The notes under the pieces are model-generated. The model was not told where the DNA came from. It searched no databases and was given only the letters and a program-made list of their open reading frames with translations. From Culturomica massiliensis (GTDB lineage Bacteria > Bacteroidota > Bacteroidia > Bacteroidales > Marinifilaceae): DNA of 64,000 nt. Made by a program: the position numbers and the translations under genes. The stretch lies in contig NZ_LT594621.1 in the NCBI RefSeq assembly GCF_900091655.1, positions 2,435,258 to 2,499,257 on the forward strand. The letters run 5' to 3'. Of this stretch, positions 19,001-27,430 are shown one piece after another (the first letter of the stretch is position 1; each line of letters starts with the position of its first letter).

Positions 19001-19859
19001 TTGCCGTAACGCTACCGGCACCCGCAATAGCTGCACCGTCTTTTTCCCAGGCATAGGTATAACCGCTGGGCCCGTTTGCCGTAAGGACAACTGTCGATTT
19101 ATCCGATCCCCCGCTACAATAGTAAGCGTCCGCCCCATCTTTTTGCGTATTGGGCACTGTAATTGATATAGTAGCAGCCGCATTAACAGTAACTTTATAT
19201 GTCTTAGAAGCAACTATATTTCCTCCTCCATCTTTCAAATTTGCAGTATAAGTACCACTCGTTATAGAAGAAGGAACATTTCCTGTTGTCGTTGCACCAA
19301 CAGCACCTGCTGTTGTAATTCCTCCACCCCAATCAATCGTATAACTAGCAATATCAGCAGGAGCATCAGTGATTGTAGCAATCACCGTTTTTCCTGTCTC
19401 ACCTGCACACATTGTAAAATCAGGAATATTTATTGTTGGAAGCGTTGCCGTAAAATTCAATGCACAGAACATTACATAATCATCTGAACTCATTGAATTA
19501 ATAGGAATTGAGGCACTCGTTGTTTTATTATATAAAGGATGAGCCGGATTTGTAACCTTTATCGTTATATTGACGACATCACCGAGAGAAAGGGACCCCC
19601 CTTTAGAAGCCATGTCTGTCATCGGGTCAAACATTATAAACACCTGGCCTCCTTGATTATCCATTAACCAAAAAGTAGACTCTGCATTTGTAACTGTTAC
19701 CCCCTTATTTTCCATAGTCCAAGTCACATCCCCTTGAGTCAAAACAGAACTTCCGGTCAAATCTGTGCCCGAACTACAAATAGTAAACGTGAAATTCAAT
19801 TGTGCAAAAGCCCCTACTGTAATTATGCACAAAAAGAAGACCAATAAACATTTTTTCAT
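13056..19859 (-). CDS. Giant PKD/Ig-like adhesin with type B (gliding-motility-type) C-terminal sorting domain
   Basis: This is a predicted cell-surface adhesin secreted by the type IX system. From the ATG at 19857-19859 (MKKCLLVFFLCIITVGAFAQ) it has 2267 residues; the frame extends upstream into the previous gene but lacks a signal there. The start lies 10 nt after the upstream stop. Residues about 25-235 form a unique AT-rich-encoded head. Some 1,900 residues of PKD/Ig-like repeats follow (units ending GxYKVKVTDxxGC or GTYKAKIKITDGNG; conserved W and C). A cadherin-like segment follows (DGKFNYIPDRDFIGMEKVTYVIYN). Residues about 2165-2255 are the gliding-motility C-terminal domain (IPNIITPNGDGLNDTW, VTIYNRYGKVVF, NDWDGSG, LPNGIYTYVIDLG, KGWVEIRKN). 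It is the only protein here with a recognised type IX signal. PorP/SprF lies downstream. Confidence 0.9.
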   Translation of the reverse strand: MKKCLLVFFLCIITVGAFAQLNFTFTICSSGTDLTGSSVLTQGDVTWTMENKGVTVTNAESTFWLMDNQGGQVFIMFDPMTDMASKGGSLSLGDVVNITIKVTNPAHPLYNKTTSASIPINSMSSDDYVMFCALNFTATLPTINIPDFTMCAGETGKTVIATITDAPADIASYTIDWGGGITTAGAVGATTTGNVPSSITSGTYTANLKDGGGNIVASKTYKVTVNAAATISITVPNTQKDGADAYYCSGGSDKSTVVLTANGPSGYTYAWEKDGAAIAGAGSVTANQPGVYKVKGTHTTGCPGEATVTVGEKTAPAAPAITAPAKADVCVEDGGSTTLAVTSPNAGYTYIWTGATAGTPTSSATVQHSSVATNAAGSQYTVKAKDNFCTSNSSTAAVLKGHKISVTLDKTGSIQVADGVTQTLTATPTTTPATGTVDATTWNWTSTGAAIASGQGTGSITTDPIHATSTYKVTVKDQYGCPATSATTTFTIKAGTTWDITLADAKACAGTQINLAPTTTAGVTLPAPVTYAWSSSDGLTFTSTNTLNTSVPTTMAPGTYKAKIKITDGNGVSKEKEVTVKVYGKPTLTDVTVTSTEVCKGDAVELSANGGAASTTVIDNSAVLTYNWTGATKKADQTKASATLKAGDNLYEVQIVDGNNCKSEKRSVTYVGHEVTVIASLNGSTSSPVSVPYGSAGALDCTPSFNPGTGAAAGHADTYEWVKATGTAGIDGVNTNKTATTEALTSAGSFKVTVTDQFGCPGTGTINYTTTGGALTVLLNPAYICAGSDTPLSCTPGGGTGGVITYEWIAVNGDVTFDDPSAVQPKLAAATLPGVYKVKVKIKQGAQTVESAVVDITVGAQPKLATIGIFQNGNLIPDDGTSVLPGSKVSVVATGTNLPAGTVYDWTPPALVESVSADQLTAESVALSRSASTCFKLTVTNADGKCPDYKEACVPVAGTEFVLDIPDASVCFGMPLNVTSVGNITGGVKPYVRYTWTCADPNFNFTESADHQYITVAATTPVGTYTVHLEVEDTKGNVVADDFTVTVAAVPVFTAVPASPQTAKVGTTVNLSATVNPGTATVNWIPGGPVQGAQTGGTGYAQITAGQFTAAGAYNYRVEAALGTCSIDSVIVINVQEKVDDIVIVAADAEACEGDGDIRLSASATGGSGSLSYRWEVLSGDIVLSSSTGQTTTVQSASVGSHRVRIHVTDNSATDPAPAQYKDILVTIYGKPTITSIAVDNVTSGASNVTVVDFGDELKLTGTVDPTNATCAWTDDRGALLSPNGNPVYTKPMTDNTRFTLKLTNNNGCSVSQDVSVTVKQPENGALLRLELAKECAESGRDMVLTMTATGGTTYSFHLRNNAGLDVLFEGTGPWTYNIPLSGQDTYFAQNFQAFKNGVEILPTYVQPENLEALFYTTPVITIAGGNTKTVCEGNALTLSASAQLGNTVFEWDDPNVVNGRPFFPTTSGTYTVTATSDRGCEATSRVDVTIIPRPTVTINASPETICLGDTVFLTAGGSATEFTWNNGKTGTDIFDIPNVGGTIKYVVSGKETVNGCTDTASVKVLVNEPPVIVSTSRTTRSIAIGKNATFAVKATGKDLRYEWQRWTGSSWLTLYDGDDDQPGVSGSRTDSLTLTGVPMSWNDTKLQCIVTNDCGVADTTFLLYVKECFDILDLEWDMCEGIRPETDPTVAIDGWYCPGTKIAICARLILDDPDADLGSAVYKWTVDGLSTDDGRWGEMVFISDSSVLSWVPPASWQDNITIALCAYIDGACDTVCKSYLRLKATAYTELDWKMMTSVDPSRMFCPGDTVTCWIDDPKQTAGLNPTYKWYNDIFDLSTEKPSTNEVVSLKNDRVVMKMGQKDTWMKVVMTPSPEICTRQGEYADTAFLQVKQIVEPEFSIWSEDTLACANDEIYLEARWKNAGEHPKFQWTRSIGEPYWNLGTEYYAKTVLDENDVWIKCVLTPSDEVCFRQDTVFVGAKQIKVIKDPAVVIFADLENKVQGDEIIIESDITKMPIKDPSYTWYVNNLIEPSETEEEWISSDFKQGDKIQLGVKGERICQNQIMSNILEIDFNNSARDTLVVIYRDERIRNLDLFKPGDELKEFSIAQGGYTGSGKVSMGLDGKFNYIPDRDFIGMEKVTYVIYNKYTGTTETGHVYIQVKDKDRFFIPNIITPNGDGLNDTWKLDFLADYPEHRVTIYNRYGKVVFRADHYNNDWDGSGQGNSGYVAYFNLPNGIYTYVIDLGNKEILKGWVEIRKNMNLGRYSR

Positions 19860-20460
19860 CACGCTGATATTACTTCCAATTAATACTGCCATTAAATGCC
19901 GCCTTCAATTCCATTTGCAATGGCAATAAAGGTATTAAACTAAAATCACCTAAAAATACTGTAGATGTTACATATCGTGCTGCATTCCATCCCTGATTAT
20001 CAAAACCAAAATAACGTACAGTACTCAAATCTACAACCTCATCTAACACTTCCCTAGCCATCAACATTGCAGCTCTTGAAGGTTGTAAAAAGACTAAATT
20101 ATTATTCCCTTTACTCGTTGCATTTGTTTTGTTTACAGAAAAATCATAAAGACTCGGCAACTTACCGTACTGCATAAACTGACAATTTATTTTTGGTTCA
20201 ATCTGAATAACAGTCCCTTGTACAATTGTAAATGAACCTATAATAATCGAACCAGCCGGATTTGTTGTTCCAGACCATCCTTGAGTACTATAATTAAACG
20301 TTCTTACAACACTAAACTTAGATGTCCACAATTTCAATAAATCTCCAGAAGTCGGATATCCCATTTTTGTAAAATCAAAATAAACCGGAACTAAATTATT
20401 TGAGGTTTTACCAGAAGTTGTATTCTTGTTTATGTCTTGCAAATAATATCCAACCGTATC
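19145..20460. other. AT-rich junction segment 1 across two giant genes
   Basis: Counted 60-base samples inside are 35-37% GC (19141, 19201, 20161) and 33% (20401). Samples just outside are 52% (19081, 20641) and 48% (20461). The segment covers the last ~196 codons of the 2275-residue protein, the short gap and the first ~238 codons of the next protein. Its edges coincide with the switch from terminal domains to PKD/Ig repeats. Confidence 0.7.
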
Positions 20461-23400
20461 ACTTGTCGTCGGACTATCCCAGGTACGTCCTGCAATAGTT
20501 CTTCCGGCTGTAGCATAATAGAATTCCAATGTATCCATAGCCGGTTCTTTCCACAATTTATCCGTGATGTTTATAGCCCCCGGCTCTTTCTTATACACCT
20601 GATCACCGGTAAAGCGGTCGGTCAGACAATACGGATCCCATTTCCGGCTCCAGATAGTATAGTTGTCACCGCTACCGCCGTCCAGATATAATCCGGCGTT
20701 CACAAAACTACCGTCAACCGTATCGATCCTTAAAGTCGGTGCCTCCGGATAGAGGTATACCGGCATGGTATCGCGGCTTTGGCAGGTAGCTACTTCCTTA
20801 TTGGCGATAGTCAGGAAAACGGAATCGTCCACAGCCACGTTTCTGACAGTAGCCGTTTGTTTATTGCTGGCTGCCGTAATGTTAGCATGTAAAGCCGTCC
20901 AATCGACATCCGAATTGGTTGTCGTATAATGCGAGTTAACGGCATCCAGATAAACGGTTTCCGATCCGTTTTTCTCCACCATTGTATAAAACAAAGGTGT
21001 CGCCTCTCCTGCCGGATTCCAGCCTGCAATCCGGGCAGTCGGCCTGTAGTACAATTTACCCGTATACTGGCCGCTTGCTTTACAACCGCCACCGTTAGGC
21101 GTTACTTCGACCTTCAGCGTATATCCCATCGAAGGTGTTGTAAATTCCATATCCTGAACAACATAACAAGTATCTGCCGATCCTCCGGCCTTTGTCTTCA
21201 AATAAGGCGCACCTGCGGTCAAACTCCAGCTATAGTTGGCATTTTCTTTCGTCTTCGAATAGAGAATGACCTGTCCGCAGCTATCGGCAATCTGCAAACC
21301 TTCAAACTTCACGCCCGGTTGCACATCCGCATCGATCTTCAATGTATCCGTACGGCAATAACCGGCGGTTTTAGCTATGACTTTCAGGTTATAATGAACC
21401 CCGGTTTCATCCATTACATCCGGCCAGGTAAAGGTGTTACCCGTAACCGTCTCATCGACAACCCCGTTGACAATCCACGTATACTCAGCTCCGGAGGAAG
21501 GGGTCAGTTTTACGACCACATCGTTTCCGGCACAACGGTCACCCGGATTTTGTTCCGTCAACGTCGGTGTCGTACCGTCGATAACCGTTACTATAGCCCG
21601 GTCGACAGCCTTCATACCGACAGCATTTTCGACAATCACGGCATAAGTATATGTACCGGCCGGCAACGATTGGTTGGTCGGATTGAAAATCACACCGGGT
21701 GTATTTTTAACGTTCAGGTTATCATCGCCCATCCAGGTATAGGTTTTATCACCGGTTACCGAAGACCAAACCGTCGCATAGATATTCAATTCGTTACCGA
21801 TACAAACCGTATCCGGTGTCGGCCAGGCCTTCACCATCAGATTATCCTGCCGGTCGGCGGGATCCAGTACATTGATGACATCTACATTCACGATAGCCGG
21901 AGCACTGACACATTTGTTCCGATCTACACCGTAAACCGTATATTGCTGCGAAGCATTCAAAGCAACCGTATAAGGCGACGATAGTGTACTTTCTCCACTG
22001 GCCAGCTTATCTTCCGGACTCCATTGCCATTCGGTGATTACCGCACCGTTCGGATCGACCACCAAAGCCGTACGCGACCCAGTCGGAATCTGCAGATCGA
22101 TACCCGTAAGCGTAGGAGCCGTATTCGTACCTTGTTTCAATTGAGTCGGAACGCCCGCTGTAGAACCGGTTTTTCCTCCACATTCCACTTCCACATGATA
22201 TTTGTCCGTCTCATTCGGGTTCATGACAACCAGTTCCTTACCGGTTTCTCCCGCCATCAAGATTCCATCTTTATACCATTGGTAGGTAACATTGTCAGCC
22301 GTTACCCCTTCCCCTTTCACCGATGCGGTAAGCACACCGGCCCCGTTTATACAATAGTCGCCGTATTTCGGTGCTACCGTTACATACAGGCTGCCGTCGT
22401 TCACCACGATAGAACGGGTTATTTCATCCGACGGACAACCGTTTCCATCGGTCACCGTTACCTGAAAATCATAGGGATGAGAATCGGCTGAAGCACCGCC
22501 CGCCAGATTTGCCTCACTGCTGGCAGCAGGAGGTGTACCGGCAGCATTCGCTTCATCCGTATAGCCCGGTGCATTCGGATTGACCGGCGTAGAAATATGT
22601 TTCCAGGTATAGGTATAAGGTGCTTTTGTGGTCGTCGTCACTTCGGCCGTCACTTTTACCGTCGTATTTGCATCAACAAATTCAGGAGTCGAAGAAGCCG
22701 CCCAGGCAATAGCCGGTTGCGGATAAGCCGTCAACGGCACTTCCGCTACATTGCTGGCAGGACATCCGCCGCTTGCAGCCGAAGCCGTCACCCGTACCGT
22801 CACCAAAGAGGTCGCGCTAACAGCATGTATATAGGTATCAACATCCCGGGCCACGACCGCACCGTCAGCATACCATACATATCCCGACAAAGCGATTCCG
22901 TTTTTCTCCGTTACTTTCAATTCCGTACTGCCCGAACAAAGCGTATTTTTACCCCCGGCAGTATTATAGCCGGCCAAAATCAATTCCGGCGCCGTTTTAT
23001 CCGAAACGGTCACAACAGCCTTATCGACAGCCGTTACCCCCGCTCCGTCTTCAACCAATACCATCAGAGTAGCCGTACCGTTGGCCGATACGTTCATCGT
23101 CCAATCCGGAGTTGCCAACGCAGCATTCGACAAAGTTCCCAAGGTCGTGGTCCACTGCCATTTGCTTATCGCCCGGTCACCCGGAGTAACGTCAGCCGAC
23201 AACGGCACCTTACTGTTATGACACAATAGGCCGGGTGCGTTCATATCCACGGCCAGATCGTAAGGATCTGCCGTCACACGGATTTCCACCTCATCCGGCA
23301 AACTCGTACATCCGGCAGCATCGGTCACATAGGCCGAAAAAGTCGTAGCACTGTTCAAAGCTTTCGTCTGCGGATTAGCCGTTGTCGCATCGGCGACAAG

Positions 23401-26400
23401 ATTATTTCCGTCCCACCAGGTCCAGGAAGTAATCCCGTTGCCTTCCGCCAGCACTTCACCCAGCAGATAAGTAGAAGTACCTCTGGCAATCGTCCGGTCA
23501 GCCCCGGCTGAAATCTGCGGGGCCTGAACAGCTCCCGTCACATTTACGGTCACCGTATCCCTGCGGATTTTCGGAGAAGCTGTATTTCCATCCTCTACCT
23601 TTACAACAATCTTATCGCCATCGGATAAGGGAGTCGTAATGATCAAACGGTCGAAACCGGCACCTCCGTCGATAGCCATCTCTTTCGGTCCTTCGATCGG
23701 AGAAGATTCACTGCCCGCTTTATACCAGGTCACCCGGTACGGCGCTTTTCCTCCGGTAGCCCTCGCGCTCATGATAGCAGCTCCGCCGGCACAATATTTC
23801 ACCTGATCGGATGCCAGTGTCAGCAACAAGCCGTTATCGGTAGCGTTGCGGTTTACGATTTCGGATAATTCTTTCGGACATCCGTCGTTCGTCACTTTTA
23901 CTTTAAATTCGTATTGGGCCAATTCTGCCCCTTCCAGTTGGAAATTATTCGGATTTGTCGTTTGAGTAGCCGAAGTCATCGTTCCTCCTGCCGGAGAAAG
24001 CCACTCGAAAGTATAATCATTCGAGGTCGTCGAATTGGAAGCTATAGCACCCGCTTTCAACACCTGACCGGAAACATAGGTTGCCGCCGGCTGGGTAGAC
24101 CATGCCAGATCGAACCCTTTCACTTTCAGCGGTAAACGGGCATTCACCGTATCCGAATAACACCCTTCCAAGCCACTGACATTAATTGTCTTCGCTCCTA
24201 CCCATACGGTATAATCGCCCCGTTTATCGAGTTTCAGTCCGGGAGTCGTCGAAGTCGTCATCGTCACCGGTTTATTCGGTAAAGATTCATCCCGCACAAA
24301 CCAATAATAGGTAGCGATATTCGGGCCGGCAGTTTTAACTACGCTCAGGGTATTTCCTTCACAGGTAGCGTTACCGACCAGATCGAATTTCAGTTTCGGA
24401 TCTTCCAGGTTCGATAAATTGATCACCGCTTTAGCCGTTCCCACAACCTCCGTATCGGTATCCTTTACATACAGTGTCTGTGTCAACACTTTTCCTTCTG
24501 CCGGAATCAGGCTCTTGTTGGCTTCAAAAACCATTTCCTTATTTTTATTAGGATAGCCGATTGTAAATTCATTCGTTGCCCAGGTATAATCATAATTTCC
24601 GCTTCCGTTCGACACTTCTGCCGTCAAACGGATTTTACCATTGGCACAAACGGGATTACCCGCTATTTGTATCGTTATATCCAATGTCTTATCAGACAAC
24701 ACGACATGCGAACTATCCATCGACACACAACCGTCGGAGTGTGAGGCATATACAAAGAATGTCGTCGCCTGCGACAAAGCCGAAGTCGTCGGGAACTGCG
24801 CCGTATGGGCAGACCCGGTAAACCATTTCTCGGGTTTCCAGTAATAGCTGTCGATGTTGTTTCCATTCGCTCCCAAATCGGCAGGGCCTCCACCCAGGGG
24901 TATGTACACCGGATCCCAGGCTTCTACGATATCAGCGGTATAAATCGATCCGGAAGCATTCACCTGCAAATCGGCACTCTTTATCATGCCTCTGGCACTA
25001 TATACCCATACCTGATATGTTCCTGCCACAGTCGCTGCAAAAGTACTTTTCAAAGCCCCCGGATTTTCATCCCGCAATACTTCTTTATAGGTATTATCCG
25101 CTTGTTTCTGATACCATACATAATACAGCACAGACTCTCCGGCACAATTAGCTGTCGCCACAGCATCTATCAGAGCAACACCGTTCGCACAAATCCGAAC
25201 CGGATTTCCGGGATTGAAATGATCCTGCAAAGCCACCGTAAGTCCACAACCGGCAGATAACGTATAAGTTTCCGTCAGCTCGGTAGAACAACCGGCACTA
25301 TTGGTTACGGTAACCTTTACAACATAAGAAGCTGCCGTCGCACTCTCGATCTGGCAGGAGTTGCCGCTACCGGCAGATACCCCATCGATGGTCCATGCAT
25401 AGGTATAATCGACATTATTCGGTACACTGAATGTAATATTGTCACCGGCATAATATTTCTTGTCTATCAGCGAAGCCCCGCTTGCCACAATAGCTGAAAT
25501 GCCGGAAACGACAGGAGCAGCTACACCCTGCAAGGTAATATCGGCAGACACCGGACAATTACCCGTTACCGTGGTTGCCGTAAAATGATAAACCGTAGAC
25601 GTGGTTGTCAAACCGGTTGTATAGGTTAACGAAGTAGCCAAAGAGGCAGCACTCGCATCTTTAGTCCATTTATAAGAAGAGGCATTCAGTAACGAACCGA
25701 CGGCCCCCCCGCCCACTTGCTGTGGAGTCAGAGTTACAGACGTATTCACACATTCATCAGTCGTACTCTTGGCAATCTCCAAGGCCGGTGCAGCCGTCAC
25801 CGTTACGTTTTTACAAAACGGTACAGCTCCGGCTACCGAAGACTGAGGCGTTCCGCAAATTTCATAAGTGCCGCTGGCCGATGTTCCCCAAGCAACAGAA
25901 GCCAATTCTTTGGAAGCTCCGACCGTAATCGTACCATCGGTCGATATTGCTCCGTTCTTTTTTAATTCCCAGTTAATCCCCGTATAAGTACCGGTAACCG
26001 TCGCCGTGATTCCCTGAGTCGTCCCGGCACAAGCGTCAGCAACAGCCAGATCCGTTATTACCGGAGCGGATTCTGACCCGAGTTGGATGTCAGCATTTCC
26101 TGTCTGAACAACACATACCGCAGCACTTTGATCTGTCGTTGCTTCAGAAGATCTTGGAGGACCTGGTGTACGAAGTACTACTCCTGTTTTTCCTGATTTA
26201 GATGCTATTTTCCATTTTATATGCATAAAAAATACACCTTCTCCCGGAGCAGAAAATGTATAATAATTCATACTTGCAAAATTCATTTGCAAAAAATGAG
26301 GATCTCCAAATGAAGGAGCTTCTTCCAAACCACAGCTTTTAACATCTACATCAGCTTCCCACTCCTCTCCTATTGTATAAGTAAAATCTGATTTATTCGT

Positions 26401-26697
26401 ACTTAAAACATTATAATTATAATCAAAAGCAAGAGTCACGATAGACAACCTTTTCCTTTCCGATGTCCATGCCTGATTAAACCATTTACCAATCCTGCTC
26501 AAATAAATATCAAACTCAAGATAATCCCCATTAACTGTCACATTTTGAATAGCAGTCTCAAGTGTATTATCCCATTCATTATTCCCGAATTTAGAGCCAC
26601 ACCAATCCGTTGGCAAATTTTCTGTACCATAAAAGGTCTGTGCTCCCCCTTGGAGTATCTGTATTACAAAAAATATTATAAAAAGTATCCTCTTCAT
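19870..26697 (-). CDS. Giant PKD/Ig-repeat surface protein with cohesin-like N-terminal domain, no known sorting signal
   Basis: A 2275-residue secreted protein of unknown function. After a signal peptide (MKRILFIIFFVIQILQGGAQ) comes a beta-rich domain (about 25-180; VNGDYLEFDIYLSRIG...LAFDYNYNVLS) that looks cohesin-like. A related domain starts the preceding gene's product. Residues ~190-2080 are PKD/Ig-like repeats, often DACAGTT, CxGG...YxWxxDG and YxVxVTDxxGC. The last ~195 residues include two similar units (VVRTFNYSTQGWS...GSFTIVQGTVIQIEPK and TVRYFGFDNQGWN...GDFSLIPLLPLQMELK). I recognise no type A or B type IX domain and no lipoprotein cysteine. It lies 12 nt downstream of the dockerin-tailed gene and 10 nt upstream of the adhesin, so the three are almost certainly co-transcribed. 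Confidence 0.85.
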   Translation of the reverse strand: MKRILFIIFFVIQILQGGAQTFYGTENLPTDWCGSKFGNNEWDNTLETAIQNVTVNGDYLEFDIYLSRIGKWFNQAWTSERKRLSIVTLAFDYNYNVLSTNKSDFTYTIGEEWEADVDVKSCGLEEAPSFGDPHFLQMNFASMNYYTFSAPGEGVFFMHIKWKIASKSGKTGVVLRTPGPPRSSEATTDQSAAVCVVQTGNADIQLGSESAPVITDLAVADACAGTTQGITATVTGTYTGINWELKKNGAISTDGTITVGASKELASVAWGTSASGTYEICGTPQSSVAGAVPFCKNVTVTAAPALEIAKSTTDECVNTSVTLTPQQVGGGAVGSLLNASSYKWTKDASAASLATSLTYTTGLTTTSTVYHFTATTVTGNCPVSADITLQGVAAPVVSGISAIVASGASLIDKKYYAGDNITFSVPNNVDYTYAWTIDGVSAGSGNSCQIESATAASYVVKVTVTNSAGCSTELTETYTLSAGCGLTVALQDHFNPGNPVRICANGVALIDAVATANCAGESVLYYVWYQKQADNTYKEVLRDENPGALKSTFAATVAGTYQVWVYSARGMIKSADLQVNASGSIYTADIVEAWDPVYIPLGGGPADLGANGNNIDSYYWKPEKWFTGSAHTAQFPTTSALSQATTFFVYASHSDGCVSMDSSHVVLSDKTLDITIQIAGNPVCANGKIRLTAEVSNGSGNYDYTWATNEFTIGYPNKNKEMVFEANKSLIPAEGKVLTQTLYVKDTDTEVVGTAKAVINLSNLEDPKLKFDLVGNATCEGNTLSVVKTAGPNIATYYWFVRDESLPNKPVTMTTSTTPGLKLDKRGDYTVWVGAKTINVSGLEGCYSDTVNARLPLKVKGFDLAWSTQPAATYVSGQVLKAGAIASNSTTSNDYTFEWLSPAGGTMTSATQTTNPNNFQLEGAELAQYEFKVKVTNDGCPKELSEIVNRNATDNGLLLTLASDQVKYCAGGAAIMSARATGGKAPYRVTWYKAGSESSPIEGPKEMAIDGGAGFDRLIITTPLSDGDKIVVKVEDGNTASPKIRRDTVTVNVTGAVQAPQISAGADRTIARGTSTYLLGEVLAEGNGITSWTWWDGNNLVADATTANPQTKALNSATTFSAYVTDAAGCTSLPDEVEIRVTADPYDLAVDMNAPGLLCHNSKVPLSADVTPGDRAISKWQWTTTLGTLSNAALATPDWTMNVSANGTATLMVLVEDGAGVTAVDKAVVTVSDKTAPELILAGYNTAGGKNTLCSGSTELKVTEKNGIALSGYVWYADGAVVARDVDTYIHAVSATSLVTVRVTASAASGGCPASNVAEVPLTAYPQPAIAWAASSTPEFVDANTTVKVTAEVTTTTKAPYTYTWKHISTPVNPNAPGYTDEANAAGTPPAASSEANLAGGASADSHPYDFQVTVTDGNGCPSDEITRSIVVNDGSLYVTVAPKYGDYCINGAGVLTASVKGEGVTADNVTYQWYKDGILMAGETGKELVVMNPNETDKYHVEVECGGKTGSTAGVPTQLKQGTNTAPTLTGIDLQIPTGSRTALVVDPNGAVITEWQWSPEDKLASGESTLSSPYTVALNASQQYTVYGVDRNKCVSAPAIVNVDVINVLDPADRQDNLMVKAWPTPDTVCIGNELNIYATVWSSVTGDKTYTWMGDDNLNVKNTPGVIFNPTNQSLPAGTYTYAVIVENAVGMKAVDRAIVTVIDGTTPTLTEQNPGDRCAGNDVVVKLTPSSGAEYTWIVNGVVDETVTGNTFTWPDVMDETGVHYNLKVIAKTAGYCRTDTLKIDADVQPGVKFEGLQIADSCGQVILYSKTKENANYSWSLTAGAPYLKTKAGGSADTCYVVQDMEFTTPSMGYTLKVEVTPNGGGCKASGQYTGKLYYRPTARIAGWNPAGEATPLFYTMVEKNGSETVYLDAVNSHYTTTNSDVDWTALHANITAASNKQTATVRNVAVDDSVFLTIANKEVATCQSRDTMPVYLYPEAPTLRIDTVDGSFVNAGLYLDGGSGDNYTIWSRKWDPYCLTDRFTGDQVYKKEPGAINITDKLWKEPAMDTLEFYYATAGRTIAGRTWDSPTTSDTVGYYLQDINKNTTSGKTSNNLVPVYFDFTKMGYPTSGDLLKLWTSKFSVVRTFNYSTQGWSGTTNPAGSIIIGSFTIVQGTVIQIEPKINCQFMQYGKLPSLYDFSVNKTNATSKGNNNLVFLQPSRAAMLMAREVLDEVVDLSTVRYFGFDNQGWNAARYVTSTVFLGDFSLIPLLPLQMELKAAFNGSINWK

Positions 26698-27430
26698 AAA
26701 TACTCGCTTTTAATATTGAGTCTTTTTCCCCAAATTATTTAAACATCTATTGTAATCAGATGCATTCACAACACCATCAAAATCAAGGTCAGATGGCCGA
26801 TAAACATCACCTGTAGTGCTGCTCATATTAAATATAATCTCATTCGCATCAGGAACCGTTATAAAGCCATCTTCTGTAACATCTCCAACAAAAAGAGCAG
26901 CCCGTCCATCCGGTAATAAATACATAACAGGTATCGTTGGATCAGATACATACACTAAAGATACGTTTGTAAAATCAATCAATGGAGTTGCAGGTAAAGA
27001 AGCTACAGAAGTTTTAAGTTCTATTGGTTCTTTTGACATAACTCCTACATGATTTCTATGTGTTACAACAACATGATATTTTGTTTTAGCAAGATTTTTA
27101 AAAGTAACATACGGCTTACCATCTAAACTAAAAACAGTCCCATCTTGTCTAACAATTGCAGAAACTGAATCTACAGATTCAAACAAATTACCAATATTAG
27201 AAACATCTCTTAACTGAATATATATCCAATCTGTAATGTCCCCTTCTGTCGGTGTCGCAATTGAAGGCATTACAGCCACTTTCTGATCACAATATGGAGA
27301 AGTATAATATCCACTGGCATCTCGAGGAAACAAGGCTACCGGATAAGAAACCATCAAATTTGTCGAACTATAAGCAAACCCTCCTTCCAACAAAACTTTT
27401 AAACTCAAATAGTAGACATCACTTAAATTC
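26160..27430. other. AT-rich junction segment 2 across two giant genes
   Basis: Counted 60-base samples inside are 35% (26161), 28% (26401), 32% (27001) and 35% (27361) GC, against 50% at 27841 outside. The segment covers the last ~240 codons of the 813-residue protein, which is exactly its HRNH/dockerin module, the short gap, and the first ~180 codons of the 2275-residue protein, which is its cohesin-like domain. The homologous HRNH module in the 3898-residue protein is about 50% GC (sample at 29641). Confidence 0.7.

Noticed and set aside
19860..19892. Upstream start of the 2267-residue adhesin inside the preceding gene
   Set aside because: The MAVLIGSNISV leader disrupts the signal peptide; the ATG at 19859 lies 10 nt after the upstream stop and begins MKKCLLVFFL.
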